NCBI RefSeq assembly: GCF_010548275.1
Contig: NZ_JAAGLT010000048.1
Coordinates: forward strand, 1-40,165
Length of the DNA: 40,165 nucleotides
Direction: 5' to 3'
DNA from: Streptomyces sp. SID12488
GTDB lineage: Bacteria; Actinomycetota; Actinomycetes; Streptomycetales; Streptomycetaceae
Shown: piece after piece, positions 15,996-24,398 of the stretch
How the letters are laid out: the number at the start of each line of letters is the position of its first letter
How positions within the stretch are numbered: the stretch's first letter is position 1
Program-made: the position numbers and the translations under genes
Notes under the pieces: model-generated
The model's database searches: none
What the model saw: the letters and a program-made list of their open reading frames with translations, nothing else
What the model was told of the DNA's origin: nothing

Positions 15996-16332
15996 TTCCC
16001 GGTATCGGTCCAGATCTTCCGGCCGTACCGGCGCCACCGCCGGGTCCGGTGAGATCCGTTGCGGACGGTGGGCGGCCTCAACACCAGACCGTACGACACG
16101 GAACCCGGCCGGCCCGGTGTCCGGCTGCGCCGCCCGGACGGGCGCCAGGAGCTCGGCACACAGCCACCGGCGAGGTGTCGCAGTGCGCCGACCTGCCGTG
16201 GACGGGTCCATGGTCGGGTCGGTGGTCGGGTCCTGCGGCACCGGCGGGTGGACTGCCGGGTTAGTCCCAGGTTGTGGACACTCCACGGCAGGGGCAGCTG
16301 GCCCGGCGGGCGAGGCCGTAGAGTTCTGCCCC
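15996..16332. other. Intergenic region without recognisable gene
   Basis: Contains only low-information frames and a short tandem (TGGTCGGG twice near 16210-16232). It probably holds the promoter of the methyltransferase gene, which lacks a clear ribosome site. Confidence 0.4.
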
Positions 16333-17268
16333 GTGCACCAGCTTGAGATTTCCGACCTGATCACGGCGGTGGATCCGCACAGTGGTCACCGGCTCCGGGT
16401 CCGGCGCGCCGAGGTGATCCAGCAGCTCCGTGAGAGCGGAGACGAGCGCGCGGCCCGCATCGTCGCCGAGCTGCCCACAGACCGGGAGGGCGTACTCGAC
16501 CCGCACGCCGTGGACCGCCTGCTCATCAGTGTGCACACCGAGCTCCAGCGCCTGAGCGAGGAGCTGAGGATCGGCGAACGGCTGGTCCACCTGCTCGGCC
16601 CGCTCTTCACCGCGATTCGGGAGACCACCGGGCAGCCCGGTCCGTACCGCCTGGTCGACGTCGGTTGCGGTCTGGGCTACCTGGTCCGCCGGCTGGCGAC
16701 CACCAACGCCCTCGGCACGGACGTCGAGCTGGTCGGGGTCGACCTCGACGCCGCGCTGGTCGGCGAGGCAGACCGCCTTGCCCGGGCGGAGGGGCTCAAC
16801 TGCCGTTTCGTCCGAGGAAATGCCTTCGACCTGCCGGAGGCCGCGACCGTCTACGTCTCCACCGGTGTACTGCACCATTTCCGTGGTCCTGCCCTGGCCG
16901 AGTTCTTCCAGGCCCAGGCCGCCTCACCGGCGCAAGCCTTCTGCCACTTCGACATCGCCGCAACCCGTCTCGCGCCCATTGGCGCCTGGATCTTCCATCG
17001 TGCCCGGATGCGCAATCCTCTCGGCCGCCACGACGGCGTCGTCTCCGCACGGCGCGCGCACAGCGACGAGACACTGCTGCGCGCCGCCGCGGTACCCGGC
17101 ATCCGCGCACTGCTGTACGAGCCGCGCGGTGCGGTGAACCCGTTCTGCACCACCCTGCGCCCGATTATCGGAGTGCGCCCGCAACTGGAGGCGCCGCTTC
17201 GCCGAGCCCTCGGGCGGGACGCACTCCGCATGGTCGGCCCGGAGCACCTCGCCGGGACCATCCGATGA
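16333..17268 (+). CDS. SAM-dependent methyltransferase
   Basis: 311 residues from GTG 16333 (VHQLEISDLITAVDPHSG). After a helical N-terminal region (about 1-100) comes the class I methyltransferase motif I, VDVGCGLGYL (Asp109), then the acidic strand-2 end GVDLDAAL, CRFVRGNAFDLP and the post-motif VYVSTGVLHHF. The C-terminal part carries an Arg-rich region and ends HLAGTIR. The substrate is not evident; the N-terminal domain suggests a small-molecule substrate. Its stop overlaps the start of the next gene (ATGA), so the two form an operon. GTG 16333 has no clear ribosome site and a longer frame extends upstream. Confidence 0.85.
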   Translation: MHQLEISDLITAVDPHSGHRLRVRRAEVIQQLRESGDERAARIVAELPTDREGVLDPHAVDRLLISVHTELQRLSEELRIGERLVHLLGPLFTAIRETTGQPGPYRLVDVGCGLGYLVRRLATTNALGTDVELVGVDLDAALVGEADRLARAEGLNCRFVRGNAFDLPEAATVYVSTGVLHHFRGPALAEFFQAQAASPAQAFCHFDIAATRLAPIGAWIFHRARMRNPLGRHDGVVSARRAHSDETLLRAAAVPGIRALLYEPRGAVNPFCTTLRPIIGVRPQLEAPLRRALGRDALRMVGPEHLAGTIR

Positions 17269-17777
17269 CGCCCGCCATACCGCTTGTACTCCTCGGTCTC
17301 GTCGACGCGGCGTTCAGCGGCTTCCGCGCCTATGCCGGCAGCGACGCCCGTATCCGTAAGCGACGGGCCACGACCCGAGCCGCCCTGCGCGGGCTGGCCG
17401 TCGGGGCCGTCCTGCTGCTCGCCCCCACGCTGACCGCCGCCCTCCTGCTGCTGACCGCACGTGACCGGGCACGGACCTACGACACTCTGACCGCCGGCGG
17501 CCTCGGCTATCTGCTCCCGCTCACCGTGTACGCCCTCGCCGTACTGTTTTTGCTCGCCGCCTACTTCACCCTGTCGTTCCGCGCTAGCACCCTCGCGGTC
17601 GTCATCGGCCTCGGTCCACTGACCCTGCTGCGCCCGCTCGCCGTTGCCGCCGCCTGCCTCGGCGCGGTCCTCAACGGCGGCGGAGGGTCCGCCCTGCTGG
17701 TCGGCGCGACCGCAGGCGGCGCTGTGCTGTGGGTCGAACCCGCGGTACACCGACGCTGGTACCACTACGTGCGGTAG
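17265..17777 (+). CDS. Multi-pass membrane protein of unknown function
   Basis: 170 residues from ATG 17265, overlapping the methyltransferase stop by four bases (ATGA). Hydrophobic helices are visible at about residues 4-20, 45-65, 80-105, 108-128 and 130-155, with basic loops (DARIRKRRATTRAALRG). The C-terminus is HRRWYHYVR. Translational coupling with the methyltransferase suggests a shared task, such as modifying or exporting a lipid or small molecule (inference). No family recognised. Confidence 0.8.
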   Translation: MTPAIPLVLLGLVDAAFSGFRAYAGSDARIRKRRATTRAALRGLAVGAVLLLAPTLTAALLLLTARDRARTYDTLTAGGLGYLLPLTVYALAVLFLLAAYFTLSFRASTLAVVIGLGPLTLLRPLAVAAACLGAVLNGGGGSALLVGATAGGAVLWVEPAVHRRWYHYVR

Positions 17778-17786
17778 AGGACCCGG

Positions 17787-17817
17787 GTGACGTCGTGCGG
17801 TTGCCACCGAGCGTCAC
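17787..17817. terminator. Nested hairpin after the membrane protein gene
   Basis: GTGACG (17787-17792) pairs with CGTCAC (17812-17817), and inside it CGGT (17798-17801) pairs with ACCG (17806-17809). It lies ten bases past the stop at 17777, between convergent genes. Confidence 0.45.
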
Positions 17818-17954
17818 GGCGATGGCTGACAACCGGTGCTGCCCCTTCCCATAAACATCGAACGCGGCGCAGTTCGTGCGCCTCCCGAGACGTTGAACAA
17901 GTGCTGTCGAAACTGGTGAAACGGCACCCAGTCCCCAGGTCTCGCGGGCTGAGG

Positions 17955-18431
17955 TCACATGGCCTGGCGGCCGGCGGCGTCTCCGCCGGGGTCGTCGGCG
18001 AGTACGACGGCCGCCACAATCCGCTTGCCCACCGGCTCCCGGTGGACAGCAAAGCTCTGGCACACGGCCATCACGATCTCCAGTCCGTGCTGATCGACCC
18101 TTTCCGGGTTCGCTGCCAGTACCGAGGGCAACGTTGCGCTGCTGTCCCACACGCTCACCTGGACGGCTCCGTCCTCGACCTCCAGCGTCAGCAGACACGG
18201 TCCGGGCGTGTATTTGCGGGCGTTGGTCACCAGCTCGCTCACCACCAGCTGCACCATGCCCAGCGCCCGCTTCGACACCGGCAACCCATGCACAGCCTGC
18301 ACAGACGCGAGGAAGTCGCGGGCCAGGTCCCGAGCCTCAGCGATCCCCCCGCTGTCCTCGAACACGGCGGAGACGGCTATCGGACGGTCCACGAGCGGCT
18401 CCATGTGCTCGCCCGGCCCAGCCAGGTTCAT
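17955..18431 (-). CDS. RsbW-like ATP-binding (anti-sigma) protein
   Basis: 158 residues from ATG 18431. It carries the HATPase_c_2 (GHKL) fold found in the many Streptomyces RsbW/SpoIIAB-like regulators: N-box LVVSELVTNARKYTPGP (the usual His after NA is Arg) and G1-like HGLEIVMAVCQSFAVHRE. The region between is VEDGAVQVSVWDSSATLP. Such proteins bind ATP and sequester sigma factors or anti-anti-sigma partners. No partner gene lies beside it. It converges on the methyltransferase/membrane operon. Confidence 0.88.
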   Translation of the reverse strand: MNLAGPGEHMEPLVDRPIAVSAVFEDSGGIAEARDLARDFLASVQAVHGLPVSKRALGMVQLVVSELVTNARKYTPGPCLLTLEVEDGAVQVSVWDSSATLPSVLAANPERVDQHGLEIVMAVCQSFAVHREPVGKRIVAAVVLADDPGGDAAGRQAM

Positions 18432-18702
18432 ACATCCGCCTCACGTCCGAAGCACCGATAGTTCCCACCCCGCTTACCCGGAAAATGTCAGCGCACTCCA
18501 CACAAGTCGATCACGCAAACGCACCGCAGCCCTGCGGCATGACGGACGGTATGAGAAGGGGCTGCTTACGCACACGACCAGGCGAATCACCTGCCAAATG
18601 CTTCGCCTCCAGACAGTCCGGGGCTGATCCGGCCTTCCGGGGAGACTGCTGGACTTCGCAGCCAGCGGGCGCCGGGTCATCGCCCAGAGCCGTACCCCTG
18701 CT

Positions 18703-19149
18703 GTGACCAGCCAGCTCGTCATCCCGGTCATCGAAGAACTGGAACTGCCCTTCCTCGAAGGCGTCTCCCTGGAAACCTTCAGCGCCGTCACCGTCGGGGA
18801 GTTCGACTCCTACCGTGCCTTTCGAGGCTGGTTGCGGATGGAGATGGCCAACATCGACACCGCCCTCAACACCGAAGAGATCCAAAAGCAGCTGATGATC
18901 TGCGGCCTGCGGATCCAGGATGAAGTCCGCGGCATGCAGTCCCAGATGAACCAGGTCCGCCGCAAACGGGCCGTGGCCGGGACCGGCGCAGTCGTCGGCA
19001 CCGTCAGCGCCAGCCTCGTCGCTGTCTACGGCCCCGCGCTCCAGTCCGCCCTCACCGCCGTCATCGGCGGAGCAGCCGGCGGCCTGTGGAGCGCCTTCCA
19101 AGCCGGAGCCGACGACAGCCCTCGCGCCCTCCGCGAAAACGCCTGGTAG
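18703..19149 (+). CDS. Hypothetical protein, probably truncated at both ends
   Basis: From GTG 18703 the frame gives 148 residues (VTSQLVIPVIEELELPFLEG). The frame is open back to a stop at 18625 and reads naturally upstream (LLDFAASGRRVIAQSRTPA), so the true start was probably lost. It is helical with a hydrophobic stretch (GTGAVVGTVSASLVAVYGPA) and ends abruptly at …ALRENAW where it meets the recombinase relic. The missing N- and C-terminal parts suggest an internal fragment left by rearrangement. No family recognised. Confidence 0.45.
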   Translation: MTSQLVIPVIEELELPFLEGVSLETFSAVTVGEFDSYRAFRGWLRMEMANIDTALNTEEIQKQLMICGLRIQDEVRGMQSQMNQVRRKRAVAGTGAVVGTVSASLVAVYGPALQSALTAVIGGAAGGLWSAFQAGADDSPRALRENAW

Positions 19150-19560
19150 CGAGCCGAGTTCCGATGGCCTGGATGCCGGAGTGGGGCAGTTGGTTCATGA
19201 GGTAGGTCGAGTGGATGTGCTGGCCGGGGCGCTTGCCGGGGGAAGAACCAGGGGTTGCTGCGGTTGGCGGCGACGTTGCGCGGACCGCGGGTTTCCGCGT
19301 GATCGCGGAGGATCTGGCAGAAGGCTCAGGGACCGGGACGGGGCCGTGCGCGCCAAGGCTGATGCGGACTTCGTCGCCGTGGAGGTCGAGATCGTCCAGG
19401 GTGAGCGCGGTGATGCGAGTCAGCGGTTGTGCGAGAGCGCGAGCAGGATGACAGCCGCGCGGTCGCGAAGGAAGTGGCCGGCTGCGGGGTCGAGCAGGCC
19501 GCGCAGTATCTGAAGGCGTTGCTCCTGGATGATGGTGTCGCGAGGGGTTTTCTGGTGATC
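19150..19560 (-). pseudogene. Tyrosine recombinase / integrase relic
   Basis: Reading leftward, pieces in successive frames resemble the catalytic half of a phage-type integrase: DTIIQEQRLQILRGLLDPAA, then AQPLTRITALTLDDLDLHGD, then QILRDHAETRGPRN, then PGKRPGQHIHSTYLMNQLPH and SGIQAIGTRLA. The second piece corresponds to the Arg-containing box I region. At least three frameshifts separate the pieces, and the C-terminal HxxR/Tyr boxes are lost at the junction near 19150. Not functional; marks a former mobile element. Confidence 0.6.
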
Positions 19561-19684
19561 CCCCGCCGCCCGTCACGTCCACGCCTCCAAGAACGCCGAA
19601 GGCCCCCGGCCGGCGCTGAGCCGTGCGGCCTGGGTGCCGTTCGTATCCGCCCTGTCGACGCCCCGGTAGCCGCCCCGCTCCAAA

Positions 19685-21256
19685 TCACCCCGAGGCCAGC
19701 TGCTCCGCTATCTCCGCGATCCAACCGGACGTCTTCGCCGGGTCGTTGAGGGTCTCGGCCCACGCGTCCGGCTCCAGTTTGTGCTTGGCGGGGCCGGATT
19801 TGAGGGCGATGAGCAGGGACCTGGCGGACTCCCGCATCTCGGCCGTGGTGTTCCCGGAGATGTCGGGGCCCGCCGCCAAGGCATAGATCTCGCGCGCCAT
19901 GGCCTGGCGTTCGCCCTTCGACACCTTCTTCCAGAACTTCATCGCGTGCTTCAGCGACTCCGTGCGGGAGGCGGCCTCCGCCGGGGTCTCGCCCTGCGGC
20001 GCCCAGCGCTCGGGGTGGTGGACCTCTTCGTAGCGCTTCGTGGCGGCGCGCAGCGCCTTGTACATGGTGACGCCGAGGACGAGACCGGCCCCGGCCCCGG
20101 CGAGGCCCCATCCGACCGGGTTGCTCGCCAGCCCGACTGTTCCCGCCGCGACCGCCGTCACGACGCCGGCTGCGGCCTTGACGGACTCGCCCCCGCCGCC
20201 GGCCGTCTCCTTGCCGATCTTGGTGAGCTGCTTCTTCTTCGCGTACTGCTGCACCTTGCTCAGCTTTTCCACGTCGTTTTCTGCGCGCTGGAGGTTCTCG
20301 GCGGCATCGCGGGCTTCACCCATCGCCTCCCAGGCGGCGTCGATGGCCTCGGAAACGAGCTCCAGCCGTCCCGGGCCCTCATCCTTCCAGTAGGTGTCCA
20401 GCGCGACGTAAGCCTCCGCTGCGGCCCAGCCGGCCTGCTCGTGCGACTCGTTCAGCCGTGCCAGTGACCCCGCCTGGACGAGGTGGGGATCTCCCAGCTT
20501 TTTGACCTGCTTGTACTTGTTGGCTGCTCCCCCGATGCGGAAGGCGGACCGCATGGCCTTGATCGCGCCGATTGAAGCGCTGGCGATACCGCTCGCCTCG
20601 GAAGCCACCGCGGCGTCCGCCGCCTTCTGGATCTTGGTCGCCTCCTTGGCGATGGCGGCGCTGTAGCTTCCCGAACTGGCGGCGCCGATGACCGTGTCGG
20701 CTCCCTTGGTCTTAGCCTTTTTCTTCGCCTTGTGGTGGTCGGCCCCGGTCTCGTGCTTCTTGGCGTCCTTCATGTTCTTGTACGCGTCCATGCCACTGAC
20801 CACGGTGCCGGCCGCCTCCGTGAGGAGGTTGCCAGACGCTGCGGAGGTTCCCGAGGCCGCGGCGGAGTGCTTGAGACCCTCGTTGGCCGTGACGGCGGCC
20901 TGCTGGGTGAAGGCCCCGTTGGTGGGGGTCTGGAAGCCCTTGATGAAGGTGTCGATGGGTTCGAGATTCTTCTTGAACCTGTCGAGGAGCGCGGCGATCC
21001 GGTCGCGGTAGTTCTTCTTCTTCGCTCCCGGGGACCCGTCGCCGTTCGCCGCCGCATTCCCTCTCTCGGTGTCCCGGACGCGCTGCACCGCCGCAGCCGT
21101 GGCCCGGTTGCCGGCGCGGGACTGCATCTCCAGGAAGGCGCGCTCCGGCGGGCGTGCGGACGTACTCCCGGTCCGGCTTGCTCCCTCACGGTGCCGGGCC
21201 GACGTCGGGACGGCTGCGGACTGCCGTGTCGAGGTGCGGTGGATCGGCGTGGTCAT
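19685..21256 (-). CDS. Candidate eCIS cargo-like protein, 523 aa
   Basis: 523 residues from ATG 21256 (AGGAGAGG eight bases upstream). The first 40 residues are disordered and Arg/Ser/Thr-rich. Residues 42-59 (LEMQSRAGNRATAAAVQR) match the LQ-x-x-x-GN-x-A motif that precedes the DUF4157 domain in injection-system-associated proteins and that is also present in the gene at 38238. No HELTH motif follows. Instead there is an Ala/Lys-rich helical body (YRDRIAALLDRFKKNLEP), a coiled segment (DAAENLQRAENDVEKLSK) and a Gly/Ala hydrophobic hairpin at about 360-400 (GTVGLASNPVGWGLAGAG). The hairpin could insert in membranes. Function unknown; cargo role is inference. Confidence 0.7.
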   Translation of the reverse strand: MTTPIHRTSTRQSAAVPTSARHREGASRTGSTSARPPERAFLEMQSRAGNRATAAAVQRVRDTERGNAAANGDGSPGAKKKNYRDRIAALLDRFKKNLEPIDTFIKGFQTPTNGAFTQQAAVTANEGLKHSAAASGTSAASGNLLTEAAGTVVSGMDAYKNMKDAKKHETGADHHKAKKKAKTKGADTVIGAASSGSYSAAIAKEATKIQKAADAAVASEASGIASASIGAIKAMRSAFRIGGAANKYKQVKKLGDPHLVQAGSLARLNESHEQAGWAAAEAYVALDTYWKDEGPGRLELVSEAIDAAWEAMGEARDAAENLQRAENDVEKLSKVQQYAKKKQLTKIGKETAGGGGESVKAAAGVVTAVAAGTVGLASNPVGWGLAGAGAGLVLGVTMYKALRAATKRYEEVHHPERWAPQGETPAEAASRTESLKHAMKFWKKVSKGERQAMAREIYALAAGPDISGNTTAEMRESARSLLIALKSGPAKHKLEPDAWAETLNDPAKTSGWIAEIAEQLASG

Positions 21257-21880
21257 GGATGTACCTCTCCTGTACCGGACCGGGCGAGGCGAAGGTAGCC
21301 AGACCTGGACAACAGGAGGGGTCCGGCGGGGAAATTCCCCACGGACGCTGTGGGGCGCATGTGGTGGATTCGACCGGTCGTCGCTTCATGGGCATGCTGC
21401 GCATGAAACAGGCTCCGAGTGCCTCGGGATGTGGCAGAACGATCCCGACGGGTCGGAGTACTGGTGGATGCCGCCCGGTACGTACTCGCTCAGCAAGCAG
21501 GGCGTGCCCCCAGCACCACCATCAGCCGGTCCCTCAGCAGGCGGCGGGCCGGTTCCATCGAGTGCCAGGCGTGAACGACGGCGATATTCCCCAATCCGAA
21601 CTCCGCGGAATTGGTCATGGGGAACGCGGAGTCGCTCCGCGACGACCAGGCTGTCGGCGCTCTTCCCCGGGCCGCCCCGTGACCAGCCGATCCTTTGGGT
21701 CCGAGCCGAACGGTCAATGATCATCAGCGCAGCTCATCGCGGTAGCGGCGCCGTAGGCGTCCCTGAGAGCCCAACTCGGACCGGACACTTCATAGCCGGG
21801 CGGCCCAACTCTTCCCCGCTCAACCGATTCGGGGACTTCAAAACGTTCGGCGTAACTACTGATCAAGGAAGACGCATCGA
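21257..21880. other. Gene-poor region between cargo-like gene and IS256 relic
   Basis: Should contain the promoter of the leftward gene at 21256. A short rightward stretch near 21410-21510 (GMWQNDPDGSEYWWMPPG) and a leftward one near 21560-21640 (FGLGNIAVVHAWHSMEPARR) look protein-like, but neither has a start or recognised family. The left end of the IS256 relic lies somewhere near 21820-21880. Confidence 0.35.
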
Positions 21881-22602
21881 TGACCAGTGAGAACGTGCCC
21901 AAGGCCGACTTCGTCGAGGCAGCTGAGCCGCAGTCTGCGAGGGCTGGTGGACAACCAGCTCCTTGCCGAGCCCGTGGGCCGCGCCCAGGCCCAGGGCCTG
22001 TAGCTGACGGGTGAGGGCGGGCTGCTTCAGCAGCTGACGAAGCGGCTGCTGGAGTCTGCACTCGAGGGTGGGATCACCGATCACCTCGGCTACGACAAGC
22101 ACGATCCGGCCGGGAAGAACGGCGGCAACAGCCGCAACGGGACCCGGGCCAAGACCGTGCTCACGGACGTCGGCCCGGTGGAGATAACCGTGCCCCGCGA
22201 CCGGGAAGGCAGCTTCGAGCCGAAGATCGTCAAGAAGCGGCAGAAACGTCTGCCCGGCGTCGACGAGATGGTCATCTCCCTGTCCGCGAAGGGCCTGACA
22301 ACCGGTGAGGTCCAGGCCTACCCGGCCGAGGTCTGTGCGCCGAAGTCTTCCGCCCGACGACCTTCACCATCACCGGCAAGGTCATGGACGGGTGAAGATC
22401 CGCGACGGCGCGGTCGCGAACCGGCCCCCCGTGGACGCTTCCGCTTCCCGAACGAGACCGCCGCCTTGAAGTGCGTCTACATGGCAATCATGTTGCCGGA
22501 CCCACCTGCAAGGACCAGACCCACTGGATCATGCGCTGGAAGACTGCCCTCAACGCCTTCGCCATCACCTTCGACGGCCGACTCAACTCCGCCGGCCAGT
22601 AA
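21881..22602 (+). pseudogene. IS256-family transposase, decayed
   Basis: Starts MTSENVPKADFVEA and shows clear IS256 landmarks: LTGEGGLLQQLTKRLLESAL, HLGYDKHDPAGKNGGNSRNG, VLTDVGPVEITVPRDREGSF, KIVKKRQKRLPGVDEMVISL and LTTGEVQAYPAEV. It has an early frameshift, a TAG at about 22002 in place of a probable CAG, and an internal deletion joining VMDG to VKIRDGAVANRP. That deletion removes most of the DDE catalytic core. A short 3' end follows (NETAALKCVYMAIM … WIMRWKTALNAFAITFDGRL) before TAA 22600-22602. An IS right end (ending near TTCGTTTGACAG, about 22640) follows. Full-length members have about 400 residues; here about 240 codons remain. Confidence 0.85.
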
Positions 22603-22643
22603 CTCCAACCACCTTGGTTACACCGTTCGTTCGTTTGACAGTC

Positions 22644-22880
22644 CTACAGCGGGGCTAGCCCCTCGTCCGGGTGGATGGTGGCGGTGCGGCGTTTGCGGGG
22701 AGGGGTGGCAGAGCGGGCGGGCTGGGCGCGCATGCGGTCGCGTACGCAGGTCATGATGTCGCCGAGGTGGTGGAGATCGGCGTCGGTGAGGGGGTCGAAC
22801 AACAGGCGGCGGGCGACTGGATGCGGCCGGGCAGAACCTGGGCGACGCGGGCGAGGCCGGCGGGGGTGATCGTGACGCGA
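22644..22880 (-). pseudogene. MarR-family regulator, C-terminal relic
   Basis: Leftward frames give CRVTITPAGLARVAQVLPGR, then after a one-base shift LLFDPLTDADLHHLGDIMT, CVRDRMRAQPARSATPPRKR, stop at 22644. This is the wing and C-terminal dimerisation helix of a MarR regulator. The N-terminal about 90 residues including the recognition helix are missing. It lies head to head with the truncated NmrA-like gene, and the normal divergent promoter between them is gone. Confidence 0.5.
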
Positions 22881-23654
22881 CAGGTCAGCGATTTGGAGGA
22901 CTTGGCCGCGCGGGGCGCGAGCGTGCGGTTCGGGGACTTCGACGAACCCGCGTCGCTGGTGAAGGCGTTCGCGGGCGCCTCGCGCGTCCTGCTGATCTCG
23001 ACACGCCCGCCCGGCGCGCGGGTGCAGCACCAGAACGCGATCGACGCGGCGAAGCCCGCCGGCGCGTCGCTGATCGCCTACACGTCGATCCCGAACCCGG
23101 TGGTGGGCGTCAACGCCGCGGCGATCGTGCCCGACCACGCCGCGACGGAAGAGGCACTGCGGGCAGCGGGCGTGGCGTGGACGTTCATGCGCAACGGCCT
23201 GTACGCGGAGATGCAGGTCGCCCCGGCCCAAGTCGCGGTGGCGAGCGGGACGTTCGCCTACAACTCAGGTGCCGGCGCGACCGCGTACGTGAGCCGCGAG
23301 GACTGCGCTGCGGCGGTAGCGGCGGTCCTGGCGTGCGGCGACGAGCACGCGGGCAAGGCGTACGACATCACGAGGCCGGAGTGGTTCACCGGTGCTCAGC
23401 TGGCCGAGTTGTACGCGTCGGTCGGCGGCGCGGCGGTGGCAGGCATATCGCTCGACGAGGACGGATTCGTGGCAGGCGCGGTCTCGCATGGGATGCCGGA
23501 GGAGGTCGCGCGGTTTCTGGCCTCGTTCGGCCGCGCGATCCGCGAGGGGCAGCTGAACCAGCTGAGCGGCGACGTCGAGGCGCTGACCGGCCGGGCGCCG
23601 GTGGGGCTGCGCACGGTGCTCGCGCCTGCGCCGGCGGCAGCGGCGAGCTACTGA
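22868..23654 (+). pseudogene. NmrA-like NAD(P)-binding reductase, 5'-truncated
   Basis: From about codon VIVTRQVSDLEDLAARGASV the frame is an NmrA/QOR2-type atypical short-chain reductase: RFGDFDEPASLVKAFAGASR, VLLISTRPPGARVQHQNAID, SLIAYTSIPNP, WTFMRNGLYAEM, YVSREDCAAAVAAVLA, YDITRPEWFTGAQLAELYA, ending AAAASY. The N-terminal Gly-rich dinucleotide loop (TGATG-x-x-G) expected in the first 40 residues is absent. The upstream open frame is antisense MarR sequence. A translated product would lack cofactor binding. Confidence 0.65.
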
Positions 23655-23764
23655 TCCGGTTCGGAGATACGTGAGCAGTAGCGGCAGATCCGGTCAAGGA
23701 GCTGGTCGGCGGTCTTGGTCCACTTGAACAGCCGGGCCCCGTCGCTCCAGACCTCTTCGTCATG
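23648..23764 (-). pseudogene. IS630-family transposase, C-terminal scrap
   Basis: The leftward frame ends LFKWTKTADQLLDRICRYCS, RISEPDQ, stop. This resembles the C-terminus of IS630-type transposases (W-T-K-T-A-D-Q-I … I-A-R-Y-C). Only about 35 codons remain. Its stop overlaps the end of the NmrA-like frame. Confidence 0.5.
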
Positions 23765-23902
23765 GTCACGTGTACCTCGGTCGGAACACGTGATCAGACG
23801 AAGGCGCCCCCGCGCCCGGCGAGTCCCCTTGCGGGCGAACCCGTCGAGACGCCATTCGAGACCGTGGCACCGTGTACCGCATGACGACGAACCGAAAGGT
23901 CC

Positions 23903-24301
23903 ATGCCGCGTAGACGGCCAGGACAGATCCGTGTCGGCGCCCCAGGCAGCCACCGGACAACAGGTGCGAGACCAGTCATCGACGGCCTGCCTTCGCATGC
24001 ACTGTCCGAGATCATCCGTCTCGAACACACCCGCAACTATCTGCAGCCAGGCGACGTCAACACGGCTGTGGGCCTGTGGAAGGACTACGTCCACCAACCC
24101 GAGCGCGATCTTTGGCACGACTACGAGTGGGGCAACGCGCACTGGTACTGCTGCGGCAACCCTCTCGAAGCCCGAGCCCTCCTCGACAAGGTGATGAAAG
24201 CCATATCGCCACAAAGCGCCCGCGAACTTCGAAAGGTCGTCAGCCGCTCAGACGCCGTCTGGAACCTTCCGTCCCCGCCTTACAGCGCGGATGGAAGATA
24301 A
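23903..24301 (+). CDS. Hypothetical protein, 132 aa
   Basis: 132 residues from ATG 23903, with GAAAGG about four bases upstream. Residues 1-30 are basic and variable. From 29 onward the protein is compact and Trp/Tyr-rich: HALSEIIRLEHTRNYLQPG, VGLWKDYVHQPERDLWHDYE, WGNAHWYCCGNPLEARALL, DKVMKAISPQSARELRKVVS. A CC pair sits in the aromatic block. No membrane segment or signal peptide. No family recognised; codon use is good, so it is probably real. Confidence 0.6.
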   Translation: MPRRRPGQIRVGAPGSHRTTGARPVIDGLPSHALSEIIRLEHTRNYLQPGDVNTAVGLWKDYVHQPERDLWHDYEWGNAHWYCCGNPLEARALLDKVMKAISPQSARELRKVVSRSDAVWNLPSPPYSADGR

Positions 24302-24398
24302 AGGACGAGCATATGTCGCGCACCACTTGTGTGGGTGATGACAGCGGTGCCTCCCGGCGGACCGCTCATCAGAAAGCCGAGATACACCACAGACCATT

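Noticed and set aside
16210..16233. Short TGGTCGGG tandem as possible repeat array
   Set aside because: Only two units in GC-rich sequence; no spacer structure or function suggested.
14817..16364. 515-codon leftward frame across the desaturase
   Set aside because: Antisense shadow; the rightward frame has three histidine boxes and a ribosome site.
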